This document shows positions 19,924 through 30,427 of a stretch of 64,000 nt of DNA, piece after piece. A program made the position numbers and the translations under genes. Where the stretch lies: positions 1 through 64,000 of the forward strand of contig NZ_LTAX01000001.1 in assembly GCF_001639745.1 (NCBI RefSeq), given 5' to 3'. Below the pieces are notes generated by a model, which was not told the origin of the DNA, searched no databases, and was given only the letters and a program-made list of their open reading frames with translations. How positions within the stretch are numbered: the first letter of the stretch is position 1; each line of letters starts with the position of its first letter. The DNA is from Marinomonas gallaica. GTDB lineage: Bacteria > Pseudomonadota > Gammaproteobacteria > Pseudomonadales > Marinomonadaceae.

Positions 19924-21198
19924 CTAAATATAACTTTGAAACCAATCTTTTACTTTGTGCCACGCCTTCGCTGGACTGAAAGCAGGCTTGGCCTCACCGC
20001 TCGCCACTTCGGGCAGAAATTTCTTTTTAGGTGCATTCATTTGAGACGCCAAATCTGACGAATCAGGTGTCTGCACACTTTCTCCCGCATATTCTAACAA
20101 GCCTATACTTGTGGAATAAGTCGGATTATCAATTATCTCAGCAACACCTTTTGCTGAATGCGGCGAAGCAATACGTACAGGCATATCAAAAATATGTTCT
20201 GCTAACGCCTCCGCACCCTCCATTAAGGATGTACCGCCTGTAATCACGATGCCTGCTGGAATCCGCTCGGCATAGCCACTGCGACTCAACTCATCAAGCA
20301 CCATTTTGTAAATCTCTTCGTAACGCGCCTCAACAACTTCCGCCAACGCATGACGTGAAATAGAGCGCGGTTTACGATCCCCCACACTTGGCACTTCTAT
20401 GCGCTGATCAGCAGAAGCCAAACTAGACATCGCACAAGCGTAGCGAATTTTAATCGCATCTGCATGTAAAGTAGGTGTACGTAACGCTTGTGAAATATCG
20501 TTAGTTACTTGATCACCCGCCACTGGCACAACTGCCGTGTGATGCAAGGCACCATCAAGCCACACTGCAATATCAGACGTTCCCGCACCAATATCCACTA
20601 AACAAACACCAAGGTCTTTTTCGTCTTCGCTTAAGCACACCTGACTGGATGCCAGTTGCGAAAGCACAACACCATCAACCTCTAAACCACAACGACGAAT
20701 ACACTTCTCGACATTCATCACGGCATTCGCCGCACCTGATATCAAATGTACATTCGCTTCAAGCCTAACACCTGACATGCCAAGCGGGTCACGAATACCC
20801 TCTTGAGAGTCAATATTAAACTCTTGAGGCAAGACATGCAGAAGACGCTGATCCGACGAAATCGGCACTGCTTGCGCAGCATCAATCACGCGCTCAATAT
20901 CTTCAACTTGTACTTCGCCTTCTTTGACTGCAACGATGCCATGAGAATTTTGACTGCGTATGTGGCTACCTGCGACACTCACATAAACAGAGTGTATATT
21001 GCAGCCAGCCATCAACTCGGCTTCTTCCACAGCTCGCTGGATAGATTGCACTGTGGACTCAATATTGATTACGACACCACGCTTCATGCCTTTGGCTACA
21101 TGGGTACCAACACCAACCACTTCCATGACACCGTCAACACCTTTCTCCCCAACTACGCAGGTTATTTTTGAAGTGCCAACGTCTAATCCAACAATCAT
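19924..21198 (-). CDS. ftsA: Cell division protein FtsA
   Basis: An actin-family ATPase that anchors FtsZ to the membrane and recruits later divisome proteins. The 424-residue protein opens MIVGLDVGTSKITCVVGE (phosphate 1 motif), carries the 1C domain (about 80-165), the phosphate 2 motif CLVDIGAGTSDIAVW and the adenosine motif GIVITGGTSLMEG, and ends in the amphipathic helix PAKAWHKVKDWFQSYI that inserts into the membrane. The ATG at 21198 has GGGA 5 nt upstream. It lies between ftsQ and ftsZ in the standard order. Confidence 0.98.
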   Translation of the reverse strand: MIVGLDVGTSKITCVVGEKGVDGVMEVVGVGTHVAKGMKRGVVINIESTVQSIQRAVEEAELMAGCNIHSVYVSVAGSHIRSQNSHGIVAVKEGEVQVEDIERVIDAAQAVPISSDQRLLHVLPQEFNIDSQEGIRDPLGMSGVRLEANVHLISGAANAVMNVEKCIRRCGLEVDGVVLSQLASSQVCLSEDEKDLGVCLVDIGAGTSDIAVWLDGALHHTAVVPVAGDQVTNDISQALRTPTLHADAIKIRYACAMSSLASADQRIEVPSVGDRKPRSISRHALAEVVEARYEEIYKMVLDELSRSGYAERIPAGIVITGGTSLMEGAEALAEHIFDMPVRIASPHSAKGVAEIIDNPTYSTSIGLLEYAGESVQTPDSSDLASQMNAPKKKFLPEVASGEAKPAFSPAKAWHKVKDWFQSYI

Positions 21199-21262
21199 AT
21201 AATTCCCAGCTATCCTACAACCAACAAACCATTGCTCAAAAAAGCAACAATCAGACCAACTT

Positions 21263-21955
21263 TTACTCTTCGGGTTTCCAATTAACCGCTACCCCATGAG
21301 GATAGCGAGCATCAACCGAGGCAATTCGATCTATTCTACCCGATAAATCACTTTTATACACGGCTACAAACCGCTGCAACCGCTCTAATACTTCATCTCG
21401 ACCCAGTTTTACGCTCACCCCGTTAGAAAATGAAATATTCCACGCTCCACGGTCTTCTAACTGCAGTGACGCAACCCTAAGAGACGTCGTCGACAGCATT
21501 TGGCTAATTAATGTAAACTGATCCAAAACAGCTGCCTCCGTATCAACGGGACCTGACAATCGTGTTAACGGCAAGTCTGGGGTATTTCTAGGTGAAATAA
21601 TTTTCCCATCGGCGGTAATAACTTTCCCCCCACCCCATAACGCAACAGGTCTGTGCTCTCGCACTTCAATGCGTAACGTGTGAGGCCAGACGCGACGAAT
21701 CTTCGCCGATTCTACCCATTCCGGCTGCGCGCCAAAGTAGCGCAATGCCTCCATCGGTTCTTCGAATAATCCTCGCCCCAACAGCTTGTTATAGCTTTTT
21801 TGCAAATCCGCTCGGTCGGCATACTGCAAATCCCCCACCACATCAATTTCTCGGATATCAAACATAGGGGCATCCGTAGCCAACTGATCTGGATTATCTT
21901 GAAACAAGGCAAACATAATCAGCAGTATCGCGCCTATTAACGCTGCGGTACGCAT
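21263..21955 (-). CDS. ftsQ: Cell division protein FtsQ
   Basis: A bitopic inner-membrane divisome protein that links early and late proteins through FtsB and FtsL. The 230 residues comprise a membrane helix (about 4-19, AALIGAILLIMFALF), a POTRA domain starting at FDIREIDVVGDLQY, and the FtsQ beta domain (LRIEVREHRPVALWGGGKVI onwards). The cytoplasmic tail of about 25 residues seen in E. coli is missing: only MRT precedes the helix, and an in-frame TGA four codons upstream rules out a longer start. It follows ddlB by 4 nt. Confidence 0.93.
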   Translation of the reverse strand: MRTAALIGAILLIMFALFQDNPDQLATDAPMFDIREIDVVGDLQYADRADLQKSYNKLLGRGLFEEPMEALRYFGAQPEWVESAKIRRVWPHTLRIEVREHRPVALWGGGKVITADGKIISPRNTPDLPLTRLSGPVDTEAAVLDQFTLISQMLSTTSLRVASLQLEDRGAWNISFSNGVSVKLGRDEVLERLQRFVAVYKSDLSGRIDRIASVDARYPHGVAVNWKPEE

Positions 21956-21959
21956 TCGT

Positions 21960-22913
21960 TTAGCTCACCCCTACACAGTCTTGCCAAGCTGACTCAATGA
22001 TCATTTCAACCAATTCATCGTAACTAATGTCCGCATAGGCAGCCGCCATAGGCACCAAACTGTGTGACGTCATCCCCGGTGAAGTATTCACCTCAAGCAC
22101 AGTAAAATCACCTTCAGCCGTTTGCATGATGTCGACACGCCCCCAGCCACGACAATTAAGCGATTGATAAGCATCAAGCGCCAACGCTTGTATCTCAAGT
22201 TCGAGATCGTCCGACAATCCACACGGCAAAAGATACTGCGTATCATCTGCCAAATACTTTGCTTCATAGTCATAAAGCGCATGCCCTTGAGCAGGCTTTA
22301 AACCAATTGGCGCATAAGCGACATCATCAATGATAGTCACAGTAAACTCGGCACCAGAAACAAACTCTTCAACCAACACATCAGAGTCATATCGCTTAGC
22401 GTCTTCCAAAGCGGCTTTCAACTCAGACTGATCGTTGACTTTACTGATTCCAATGGTGGAGCCCTCTCGCGATGGCTTAATAATCAGAGGGTATGACATT
22501 TCTTCATTAATCTGATCAACATCAGGCTCGGCACTGAAGCACAAATAATTAGGCGTTGGAATCCCAAGCCCTTGCCAATAGCGCTTTGTCAGAGCTTTGT
22601 CCATAGCAAAACCAGAGGCCAACGGCAAACTACCGGTATAAGGTTTTTCCAACATATCTAACAATGCCTGAACTCGACCATCTTCCCCCTCTCCACCATG
22701 CAAAGCAATGAAGGCGATATCAAATTCAGTGTCCATCAGCTGCTTGACTGGATCAAATTTTTCATCTTCACCGTACAAATCAATTTTGACTACTTGGTAA
22801 CCTTTATTGATCAATGCTTGAGCCACACCTGCACCACTTTCAAGTGACACTTCTCGCTCAGCAGAACGACCACCATAGATGACTGCTACCGTTTTTTCCT
22901 TCAGTAAACTCAC
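21960..22913 (-). CDS. ddlB: D-alanine--D-alanine ligase
   Basis: An ATP-grasp enzyme that joins two D-Ala for the peptidoglycan stem peptide. The 317-residue protein has VAVIYGGRSAEREVSLESG at the N-terminus, FIALHGGEGEDGRVQ, the central IIKPSREGSTIGISKV and VLEVNTSPGMTSHSLVP at the C-terminal magnesium site. The start is GTG at 22913, placed directly after the murC stop (TAAGTG), with GGGGG 5 nt upstream, so it is coupled to murC. The murC-ddlB-ftsQ order is the usual one. Confidence 0.97.
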   Translation of the reverse strand: MSLLKEKTVAVIYGGRSAEREVSLESGAGVAQALINKGYQVVKIDLYGEDEKFDPVKQLMDTEFDIAFIALHGGEGEDGRVQALLDMLEKPYTGSLPLASGFAMDKALTKRYWQGLGIPTPNYLCFSAEPDVDQINEEMSYPLIIKPSREGSTIGISKVNDQSELKAALEDAKRYDSDVLVEEFVSGAEFTVTIIDDVAYAPIGLKPAQGHALYDYEAKYLADDTQYLLPCGLSDDLELEIQALALDAYQSLNCRGWGRVDIMQTAEGDFTVLEVNTSPGMTSHSLVPMAAAYADISYDELVEMIIESAWQDCVGVS

Positions 22914-24335
22914 TTAAACCCCCTGAGCAGCCAACTTTTTAGAAATCGCACCTATATCACCAGCTCCTTGCGTGATCAGCAAGTCGTCTGGGCGTAAAAC
23001 ATTTGCCAAGATTGAACGCAAATCGTCCTCACTGCTGACATGAATAGGGTCTACGTTACCGCGTTGACGAATGCTGCCACACATAGATTTACTGTCAGCC
23101 CCGTTAATCGGGGTCTCGCCGGCGGAGTAGACGTCCAATAGTAGCAACACATCAACCTTTGACAGTACTTTTACAAAGTCTTCGTAAAGATCACGAGTAC
23201 GCGTATAACGATGCGGCTGGTAAACCATTACCAAGCGTTTCTCAGGCCACCCATCCCGAATAGATTTAATCGTCGCTTTCACTTCACTAGGGTGATGACC
23301 GTAGTCATCAACAAACATAACTCGACCTCCTTCCGCCAGCGTTAAATCGCCTTGCTCTTGAAAGCGTCGTCCAACGCCTTCAAAGCCCATTAGCCCTGCT
23401 TGAATCGCTGCGGCATCAACACCTAAATCTGTTGCTACCGCGATGGTAGCTAACGCATTCAAAATGTTGTGTCGACCCGGCATCGGCAAACGAATACGCA
23501 AAGGTTCACCTTCTGGACGGTGTGCTAAGAATTCACAAAAACGCCCTTTTTGAGAAATCTCGGTCGCATAAAAATCCGCTACCTGATCAATACCGTAGGT
23601 TAAAACTGGACGGCTTAGAAAAGGCATAATTTCACGGACATTGTCATCGTCTACACATAAAACCGCCAGACCATAAAATGGCAAGTTATGAACAAACTCA
23701 ATAAAAGTATGCTTTACCTGCTCAAAATCACCGTTATAGGTGTCCATGTGGTCTTCATCAATATTCGTCACGATCACTGTTTGAGGCTGTAAGTGAAGGA
23801 ACGATGCATCACTCTCATCGGCTTCTGCCACAAGGTATTTGCTGCTACCTAGCTGGGCATTGGCCCCCGCACTGGTCAAGCGACCACCAATCACGAACGT
23901 TGGTGATTCATCCGTTGCCGCTAGGATAGAGGCCATCAAACTGGTGGTGGTCGTTTTACCATGCGTACCTGCCACCGCAATACCGTGACGGTAACGCATT
24001 AATTCTGCCAACATTTCAGCACGCGGCACAATCGGAATACGGTTCTCTTTGCCCCATTTAATTTCAGGATTACCGCTATCGATCGCACTCGATACAACAA
24101 TAACATGGGCATTTTTAACATTATCTTCTTGATGCCCAATATAAATATCAACACCCAACGCCGATAATCGCTCAGTGGTGGCGGAAGCTTTCATATCTGA
24201 ACCGCTGACATTATACCCTTGGTTCGAAAGTACTTCGGCGATGCCCGACATGCCCACACCACCCACACCAATAAAGTGGATATTTTGAATACGACGCATT
24301 GTCGGGATGTCGTAGCGAAACTTAGCTTCCATCAT
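22914..24335 (-). CDS. murC: UDP-N-acetylmuramate--L-alanine ligase
   Basis: A cytoplasmic Mur ligase that adds L-Ala to UDP-MurNAc. The 473-residue protein has an N-terminal Rossmann domain ([18 protein letters not shown]), the ATP loop [14 protein letters not shown] (about 108-121), the central [12 protein letters not shown] and the C-terminal domain with [12 protein letters not shown] and [10 protein letters not shown]. The ATG at 24335 overlaps the murG stop as ATGA, a clear coupling signal. A longer frame from a GTG at 24356 would sit inside murG and add residues not typical of the family. Confidence 0.97.
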   Translation of the reverse strand: MMEAKFRYDIPTMRRIQNIHFIGVGGVGMSGIAEVLSNQGYNVSGSDMKASATTERLSALGVDIYIGHQEDNVKNAHVIVVSSAIDSGNPEIKWGKENRIPIVPRAEMLAELMRYRHGIAVAGTHGKTTTTSLMASILAATDESPTFVIGGRLTSAGANAQLGSSKYLVAEADESDASFLHLQPQTVIVTNIDEDHMDTYNGDFEQVKHTFIEFVHNLPFYGLAVLCVDDDNVREIMPFLSRPVLTYGIDQVADFYATEISQKGRFCEFLAHRPEGEPLRIRLPMPGRHNILNALATIAVATDLGVDAAAIQAGLMGFEGVGRRFQEQGDLTLAEGGRVMFVDDYGHHPSEVKATIKSIRDGWPEKRLVMVYQPHRYTRTRDLYEDFVKVLSKVDVLLLLDVYSAGETPINGADSKSMCGSIRQRGNVDPIHVSSEDDLRSILANVLRPDDLLITQGAGDIGAISKKLAAQGV

Positions 24336-25405
24336 TTCTTTATTAACCTTATGCACTGGGACACCACTGTTTGTGTGGCATCCGGATGGGCAGCAAGCTT
24401 TGCTTGCTCAGCCATTGTTCTTAATTTGTTCGAATCGTTAGCCATATCAGCTAAATACTTTTCAAGGCTTGCTACAGATAATGCTGGTTGTGGCATCAAA
24501 TACGCAGCACCAACATCTTCCAATGAGCGAGCATTCGCCGTTTGATGGTCATCTATAGCATGGGGATACGGCACTAAAATTGAAGGCAACCCAGCAATCG
24601 CTAGCTCACTAACGGTCATCGCGCCTGCTCGACACACGACCACGTCCGCCCAATAATACGCCTGCGCCATATCATCAATGTAAGCATCCACACGTGCCTC
24701 TACATTCAAACGTCGATAGTCTGCCGAAACAGCCTCATGGTTTCGTGGGCCAGTTTGATGCCACACATCTAAGCGTGTTTCATGAGACCATTCAGCTAAT
24801 AATAGTGGTATCACATCGTTAATCGCCTTCGCACCTAAACTGCCACCCACTACCAACAAACGTAGAGGTCGTGAAGGCTCATCCCGGACAGGGCGTGTTT
24901 GTTGAGCTAAAATAGCGCCACGCACTGGGTTACCCACGGTTAACCCGTTTGACAAGGCACCAGCAAACGCTTGCAATTTAAGCTTGGCAATTTTGGACAA
25001 CAAAGTATTGGTTGTACCTGCTACCGCATTTTGCTCATGAATTGCCAAAGGGATACCCAGAATCTTCGCTGCGACACCACCAGGACCTGCAACAAATCCC
25101 CCCATGCCTAATACTAAATCGGGTTTTTCCCGTCGCAGAATAGCGATCGCTTGGCCAATCGAATGGGCAATACGCCAAGGTGCAGCTAACAAGCCCAGCA
25201 CACCTTTTCCACGAACGCCTTTAATGGATACGGTGTGCAATGGAACATCGTGCTTCGGCACCAATGTTTCTTCCATACCACCAGCAGAGCCCATCCAGCA
25301 GACATCCACGCCTAACGAGGCAAACTTTTCTGCACACGCTAACGCTGGATAAATATGACCGCCTGTACCACCCGCCATCAACATTACTTTCTTAGGTTTA
25401 GACAA
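24332..25405 (-). CDS. murG: UDP-GlcNAc--lipid I GlcNAc transferase MurG
   Basis: The peripheral membrane glycosyltransferase that turns lipid I into lipid II. The 357-residue GT28 protein has the G loops [14 protein letters not shown] (9-22) and [12 protein letters not shown], the conserved HEQNAVAG, and the donor-binding [28 protein letters not shown]. The start is TTG at 25405, supported by GGGGA 8 nt upstream and by the family N-terminus; no ATG lies upstream before the ftsW stop. It is packed between ftsW (1-nt gap) and murC (4-nt overlap). Confidence 0.97.
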   Translation of the reverse strand: MSKPKKVMLMAGGTGGHIYPALACAEKFASLGVDVCWMGSAGGMEETLVPKHDVPLHTVSIKGVRGKGVLGLLAAPWRIAHSIGQAIAILRREKPDLVLGMGGFVAGPGGVAAKILGIPLAIHEQNAVAGTTNTLLSKIAKLKLQAFAGALSNGLTVGNPVRGAILAQQTRPVRDEPSRPLRLLVVGGSLGAKAINDVIPLLLAEWSHETRLDVWHQTGPRNHEAVSADYRRLNVEARVDAYIDDMAQAYYWADVVVCRAGAMTVSELAIAGLPSILVPYPHAIDDHQTANARSLEDVGAAYLMPQPALSVASLEKYLADMANDSNKLRTMAEQAKLAAHPDATQTVVSQCIRLIKK

Positions 25406-25406
25406 A

Positions 25407-26618
25407 CTAAGCGTCCCCTGTTTCCCTAATCATTCGCTCTTTATCCGAGCGTTTTTCATCTTTGTCTAACTCAGGCTCAATACGCCGATTTTCTATATCT
25501 ACTCGCGCAATAACAAACAAACTGGCCAGCGTAATAATCAAGCTACTGCCACCGTAGCTAATTAAGGGCAGTGTTAGGCCTTTCGTCGGAAGAAAACCTG
25601 TATTTACCCCAACATTGATAATGACCTGTGCCAAAATCAAAATTGAAAAACCAAAGCACATGTAACCTTGGAACAAGCGCCCTAAACGCATGGCTTTCTG
25701 CCCTATATTAAATGCCCGAGATAACATAAAACCAAAGGCACCTAACAACAACATACCACCAAACATGCCCGTTTCTTCGACCCAAATCGAAAACACAAAA
25801 TCTGTGTGTGCCTCTGGCAAGTAGGCTAATTTTTGCACACTATTACCAAGCCCTAGTCCAAACCACTCACCACGCCCATAAGCAATCAAAGCTTGGGACA
25901 ATTGGTAACCGTCATTATAAGGATCTGCCCACGGGTCAATAAAGTTCATCAGGCGCTTAATACGATAACTTTCCGATACAGCAACCACACCTAATGCCGC
26001 AACGACCGCGACCACCAAACCAATGAACTGATAAATAGGTGCACCAGCAATAAAAAGCAGCGCTATAACCGTACCAATTAATACAACCGAGGCACCAAAA
26101 TCGGGCTCTAACAGCAAACAAATTAGAAACAAAAAGGACACCACCATCGGCATCCCTGATCCCATCAACTGCTGCCTAACACGATCAGCTCGACGCACCA
26201 AATACCCCGAGACATACACCACCATACAGACCTTAGCGACTTCCGATGCCTGCAAATTGAAAACCACTAAATTAATCCAACGCCGACTACCGTTTACCGT
26301 TTTGCCAATCCCCGGCACCAACACCAAGATAAGCAATAACAACGAGAACAGCATTAACGGCACACCATATTTATGCAGCACCTCTGTCGGTACCGACATC
26401 ATGAAGTAGCCAAAACCCAAGCCAATCATCAAATAAATAAGCTGTCGGACCATAAAATAAAACGGGTGGCCATACTTTGTTTCAGATAAAAAAATTGACG
26501 CACTAGAAACCATGACGACTCCCAACACTAAAACGCAAGCCACCGATGCCATAAAGACAGCATCGACCTTACGCAGCTCTTGATAGGAAACAGGTTCTAG
26601 AAACTCGCGAATATTCAT
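25407..26618 (-). CDS. ftsW: Septal peptidoglycan polymerase FtsW (SEDS family)
   Basis: A polytopic inner-membrane glycosyltransferase that polymerises lipid II at the septum with FtsI. The 403-residue protein has about ten hydrophobic helices, the SEDS blocks GSRRWINLVVFNLQASEVAKV and EETGMFGG, and the C-terminal FLPTKGLTLPLISYGGSS. Its ATG overlaps the murD stop (ATGA). The short soluble C-terminal tail is highly charged. Length and topology fit FtsW; position beside murG and murD favours FtsW over RodA. Confidence 0.96.
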   Translation of the reverse strand: MNIREFLEPVSYQELRKVDAVFMASVACVLVLGVVMVSSASIFLSETKYGHPFYFMVRQLIYLMIGLGFGYFMMSVPTEVLHKYGVPLMLFSLLLLILVLVPGIGKTVNGSRRWINLVVFNLQASEVAKVCMVVYVSGYLVRRADRVRQQLMGSGMPMVVSFLFLICLLLEPDFGASVVLIGTVIALLFIAGAPIYQFIGLVVAVVAALGVVAVSESYRIKRLMNFIDPWADPYNDGYQLSQALIAYGRGEWFGLGLGNSVQKLAYLPEAHTDFVFSIWVEETGMFGGMLLLGAFGFMLSRAFNIGQKAMRLGRLFQGYMCFGFSILILAQVIINVGVNTGFLPTKGLTLPLISYGGSSLIITLASLFVIARVDIENRRIEPELDKDEKRSDKERMIRETGDA

Positions 26619-27964
26619 AGCTGAGTAACCAATGCTTGAAAGTGCTCACCACGAGCTTCAAAGTTTTTATATTGATCAAAGCTTGCACATGCAGGAGAGA
26701 AAAGCACAATATCACCTCGCTCTACATTACTTTGCACTGCATTCATCACATCGACTAAATCTGTATGTTCAGAGTATGAAGTCTGTGATGGAATAATGTC
26801 GATGATCTGGTCCGCATCTTTACCAAAAACATAAAGGTGACTGACAAACTTTGCTAAAGCCGGTGCAAGCGGAGCAAAATCGGCCCCCTTACCCACACCA
26901 CCGGCAATCAGATGAATATGCTTCGCTTGTTTATTGCCTAAGCCTTCCAGCGCCGCCACGGTTGCACCGACATTTGTCCCTTTCGAATCATTGATGTAAA
27001 CCACGCCTTCTGTTTCTCGAACCGTTTCACAACGATGAGGCAGACCGGCAAATTGCGCCAATACATCAGCTACTTCCGGCGTGTTAATTGGGAGATTCAA
27101 CACATCTAATATCGCCAAGCAGGCCAAGACATTGGCATAGTTATGCTCTCCTTTAAGCTTAATGTCTTTGGTGTTGTAAAGACGTTTAACCCCATGACAT
27201 AACCACACCCCATCTTCATCTTTCAAGATGCCGAATTCTTTTAGATCTGGGCTGCCTTTGGAAAAAGCTCGAACAGGGGTATTCTGCGCCAATAAAGGCG
27301 CCGTTAGGATATCTTGCTTATTGCATACCGCAGCCTTACAACCACGGTATACACGCTGTTTAGCACGTTGATAGCTGTATAGATCATCGTAACGATCCAT
27401 ATGATCTGCTGACACATTTAGCAAACACGCCACATCAGCTTGCAAACCTTGCGTTGTTTCAAGCTGAAAACTGGACAGTTCCAGTACATAATAATCCACA
27501 TCTTCTGCTAATAGATCCAACGCCGGCAGCCCTAAGTTGCCACCTGCCACGGAGCGCTTACCAATTGCCAATAACAACTCATTGACCAAAGTGGTTACGG
27601 TACTTTTGGCATTCGACCCCGTGATCGCAATAAACGGAGCATTGGCGTAATCGCGGAACAAATCAATGTCGCCACGCATGGCAACACCTTGCTCAGCTAA
27701 CGTTTGCAGTACTGGCGTTGCCAACGCAATACCGGGACTCACAAACAGTTCCGTCGCTCCGAGTGTCTTTAAATGCTCTAGACTGCCTGTAAAAATTCGA
27801 TCTGCAGGGCAAATAGCTTTAACCTGATCAAGCCCTGGGGGATTTTCACGAGAATCTACTACGTAAAAATCCAGCCCCTTACTTGCCAAAAATTGCGCCG
27901 TAGACACACCACTGACACCAAGCCCCACCACTGCACGAACGCGATCCGAAGAAATAAGAGACAT
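26615..27964 (-). CDS. murD: UDP-N-acetylmuramoylalanine--D-glutamate ligase
   Basis: Adds D-Glu to UDP-MurNAc-L-Ala in the cytoplasm. The 449-residue protein has the N-terminal VVGLGVSGVSTAQFLA, the ATP loop AITGSNAKSTVTTLV (an Ala replaces the second Gly, as is common in this enzyme from gammaproteobacteria), the carbamylated-Lys region after LNVSADHMDRY, and YINDSKGTNVGATVAAL with HLIAGGVGKGADF in the C-terminal domain. It starts 4 nt after the mraY stop and overlaps ftsW by 4 nt. Confidence 0.97.
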   Translation of the reverse strand: MSLISSDRVRAVVGLGVSGVSTAQFLASKGLDFYVVDSRENPPGLDQVKAICPADRIFTGSLEHLKTLGATELFVSPGIALATPVLQTLAEQGVAMRGDIDLFRDYANAPFIAITGSNAKSTVTTLVNELLLAIGKRSVAGGNLGLPALDLLAEDVDYYVLELSSFQLETTQGLQADVACLLNVSADHMDRYDDLYSYQRAKQRVYRGCKAAVCNKQDILTAPLLAQNTPVRAFSKGSPDLKEFGILKDEDGVWLCHGVKRLYNTKDIKLKGEHNYANVLACLAILDVLNLPINTPEVADVLAQFAGLPHRCETVRETEGVVYINDSKGTNVGATVAALEGLGNKQAKHIHLIAGGVGKGADFAPLAPALAKFVSHLYVFGKDADQIIDIIPSQTSYSEHTDLVDVMNAVQSNVERGDIVLFSPACASFDQYKNFEARGEHFQALVTQL

Positions 27965-27968
27965 GCGA

Positions 27969-29051
27969 CTACCTTACTTTAAGTGTGGCAATACCGATCA
28001 ACACCAAGCACACAGTGATAATCCAGAAACGAACAATAACCTTTGGTTCCGCCCAGCCTTTTAGCTCAAAGTGATGGTGGATAGGCGCCATTCGAAAAAT
28101 ACGACGTTTAGTAAGCTTGTAGGAAGCCACTTGCAAAATCACCGACACAGTCTCCATAACAAAGACGCCGCCCATAATAAACAAAACCAGCTCTTGTCGA
28201 ACAATGACTGCAATCACCCCTAGTGCAGCCCCCAAAGCCAAGGCACCTACATCCCCCATGAATACTTGAGCCGGATAGGTATTGAACCACAAGAAGCCAA
28301 GGCCAGCGCCCACTAACGCAGCACAAAACACGATCAACTCGCCGGTCCCACCGACGTAGGGAATCAATAGGTATTCGGCAAATTTTATGTTACCTGTTAA
28401 GTAAGCGAATAAACCTAATGCACCACCGACTAATACCGTTGGTAAAATCGCCAAACCATCTAAGCCGTCGGTCAAATTCACCGCATTACTGGTACCGACA
28501 ATTACAAAGTAAGTGAACACCACATAAAATATACCTAGCGGAATAGCAACGTCTTTTAAAAGTGGAATTAACAAAGATGTCTCGGCAGGCGTTTGCGCAA
28601 TACTGTAAAGGTAAATAGCCGCCGATAACCCGAAGACACTCTGCCAAAAGTATTTCCATTTAGCGGGTAAACCACGTGAGTTTTTCTCAACCACTTTACG
28701 GTAATCATCCACCCAACCCACTGCACCAAAAGCAATCATGGTCAACAGTGTCACCCAAACATACGGATTCGTTAGATCGCCCCACAACAAAGTACTGACA
28801 CTAATAGAAAAAATGATCATCACACCACCCATGGTCGGCGTGCCCGCCTTGCTTAGGTGAGACTGAGGACCATCGTCACGCACTGCTTGACCAATCTGCA
28901 AACGTTGCAATAAACGAATGACTTTGCCACCGATTAATAGGGAGATAAATAAAGCCGTCAACACTCCTAAAATCGCACGTAACGATAGATAGTTAAAGAC
29001 AGTAAAAAACGTTAAATACTTGCTAAGGTAAGCTGTTAAAAGCAGTAGCAT
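27969..29051 (-). CDS. mraY: Phospho-N-acetylmuramoyl-pentapeptide transferase MraY
   Basis: The integral membrane enzyme that loads UDP-MurNAc-pentapeptide onto undecaprenyl phosphate to make lipid I. The 360-residue protein has ten predicted membrane helices and the family blocks [28 protein letters not shown] (Asp pair), [29 protein letters not shown] and [15 protein letters not shown] (catalytic His loop). Its length equals E. coli MraY. It lies 14 nt after murF. Confidence 0.98.
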   Translation of the reverse strand: MLLLLTAYLSKYLTFFTVFNYLSLRAILGVLTALFISLLIGGKVIRLLQRLQIGQAVRDDGPQSHLSKAGTPTMGGVMIIFSISVSTLLWGDLTNPYVWVTLLTMIAFGAVGWVDDYRKVVEKNSRGLPAKWKYFWQSVFGLSAAIYLYSIAQTPAETSLLIPLLKDVAIPLGIFYVVFTYFVIVGTSNAVNLTDGLDGLAILPTVLVGGALGLFAYLTGNIKFAEYLLIPYVGGTGELIVFCAALVGAGLGFLWFNTYPAQVFMGDVGALALGAALGVIAVIVRQELVLFIMGGVFVMETVSVILQVASYKLTKRRIFRMAPIHHHFELKGWAEPKVIVRFWIITVCLVLIGIATLKVR

Positions 29052-29065
29052 GGTTAGGCCAATTC

Positions 29066-30427
29066 CTAATTTTTGAGAGCGTTAACAATATCTTCCATTT
29101 TGGCCGAACGAGAGCCTTTCACCAAAATGACATGTTCGTGATTAAGTGCCTGCAAGAGAGCAAGCGCTTCGTGTTTGGTTTCACAACGATGAGACAATTG
29201 CTCTGATCGTTTTTTGTTTTCAAAGCCATTGACAGCAAAACCTGCCACTGAACCAATGGTCACCAAGTGATCAACGCCAGCTTTCGCAGCATAGACACCC
29301 AGCCCTTCATGTATGGATTGCTCTAAGTCACCTAATTCACCAAGCGCCCCCAAAACCATCCATTTTGAGTGCGTTTTATACAGCGCCAATACATCCATCG
29401 CGGCTTCAACCGATTTTGGGCTGGCATTGTAACAATCATTAATGATGACGGCTTCATTTTTTCCCGTCAAAAGCTCCATCCGCCCAGGGACTTGCTCAGG
29501 GTGCTTAAGCTTCGACAAAACATCCATTACTTCAAACCCTAACGCCAACATCGCCAGTGCCACGGCCATCGCATTCGCAACATGATGTCGACCGGGTCGG
29601 TCAAGCTGTAACTGGTAGGTGTTTTGATTGTAAACTAACGTAGTCGTGGATCCATCAACACTTTCATTTACTTGCTTAGCGAACAAGGTGGCACAGTCAT
29701 TATTAAATGAAAACGACAGCAATGAACGCGGCCCAAGTAAGCTTTGCCAATAGTCAAAAGAAGGGTCATCAGCATTAAGAACTACCGTCGCATTGGGTTT
29801 AGACGTCTCTATCAGCTTGCCCTTTTCAACAGCAATCCCTTGAATGGAACCAAACCCCAATAAATGACTACCGCTGGCATTGGTCAACACCACAACATCT
29901 GCTTCAATGCTAGTGCCTAGTCTCTCAATTTCGCCTGGAAAGCTTGTACCCGCTTCAATAACCGCAAACCGATCGTCTGACTGAAGCTGAAGAAGAGTTT
30001 TTGGCACACCAATTTGGTTATTAAGGTTGCTTTGAGTTTTCAAAACTTTGGTCGATTGAGCTAAGGCATTTGCCAGCCAATCTTTAACACTGGTTTTGCC
30101 ATTACTACCTGTAATGGCAACCACGGGATGCTTATAGAAACGTCTCTGCATGCGAGCAATTGTCGCGTAGGCAGCGCCCGTATCGGACACTTCAATACGT
30201 GGCGTTACATTCACAGACGAACTGACCAAGACCGCAGACGCCCCCAGGGCAATTACCTGCTCGGAAAAGTCATGTCCATCAAAGCGCTCACCTACCAACG
30301 CAACAAACAGTTTGCCCTCTAAGTCATCGCGAGAATCTGTTGAAACACCAGCAATGAGTGCATCCGACCCAATTAGTGAGCCGCCTACTTCTGCTGCAAT
30401 TTCTGATAATCTAAGCGTTTTCAACAT
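29066..30427 (-). CDS. murF: UDP-MurNAc-tripeptide--D-alanyl-D-alanine ligase
   Basis: Completes the soluble precursor by adding D-Ala-D-Ala. I start it at the ATG at 30427 (453 residues, [20 protein letters not shown]), which fits the family start and overlaps the murE end by 17 nt. A frame extending to 30520 would add an Arg-rich stretch not seen in MurF. The ATP loop is [17 protein letters not shown], followed by [13 protein letters not shown], and the C-terminal domain has [15 protein letters not shown] and [11 protein letters not shown]. Confidence 0.96.
   Translation of the reverse strand: MLKTLRLSEIAAEVGGSLIGSDALIAGVSTDSRDDLEGKLFVALVGERFDGHDFSEQVIALGASAVLVSSSVNVTPRIEVSDTGAAYATIARMQRRFYKHPVVAITGSNGKTSVKDWLANALAQSTKVLKTQSNLNNQIGVPKTLLQLQSDDRFAVIEAGTSFPGEIERLGTSIEADVVVLTNASGSHLLGFGSIQGIAVEKGKLIETSKPNATVVLNADDPSFDYWQSLLGPRSLLSFSFNNDCATLFAKQVNESVDGSTTTLVYNQNTYQLQLDRPGRHHVANAMAVALAMLALGFEVMDVLSKLKHPEQVPGRMELLTGKNEAVIINDCYNASPKSVEAAMDVLALYKTHSKWMVLGALGELGDLEQSIHEGLGVYAAKAGVDHLVTIGSVAGFAVNGFENKKRSEQLSHRCETKHEALALLQALNHEHVILVKGSRSAKMEDIVNALKN

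Noticed and set aside
24219-24545. A 108-codon plus-strand frame across the murC-murG junction
   Set aside because: It lies antisense to two well-conserved genes and resembles no known protein.
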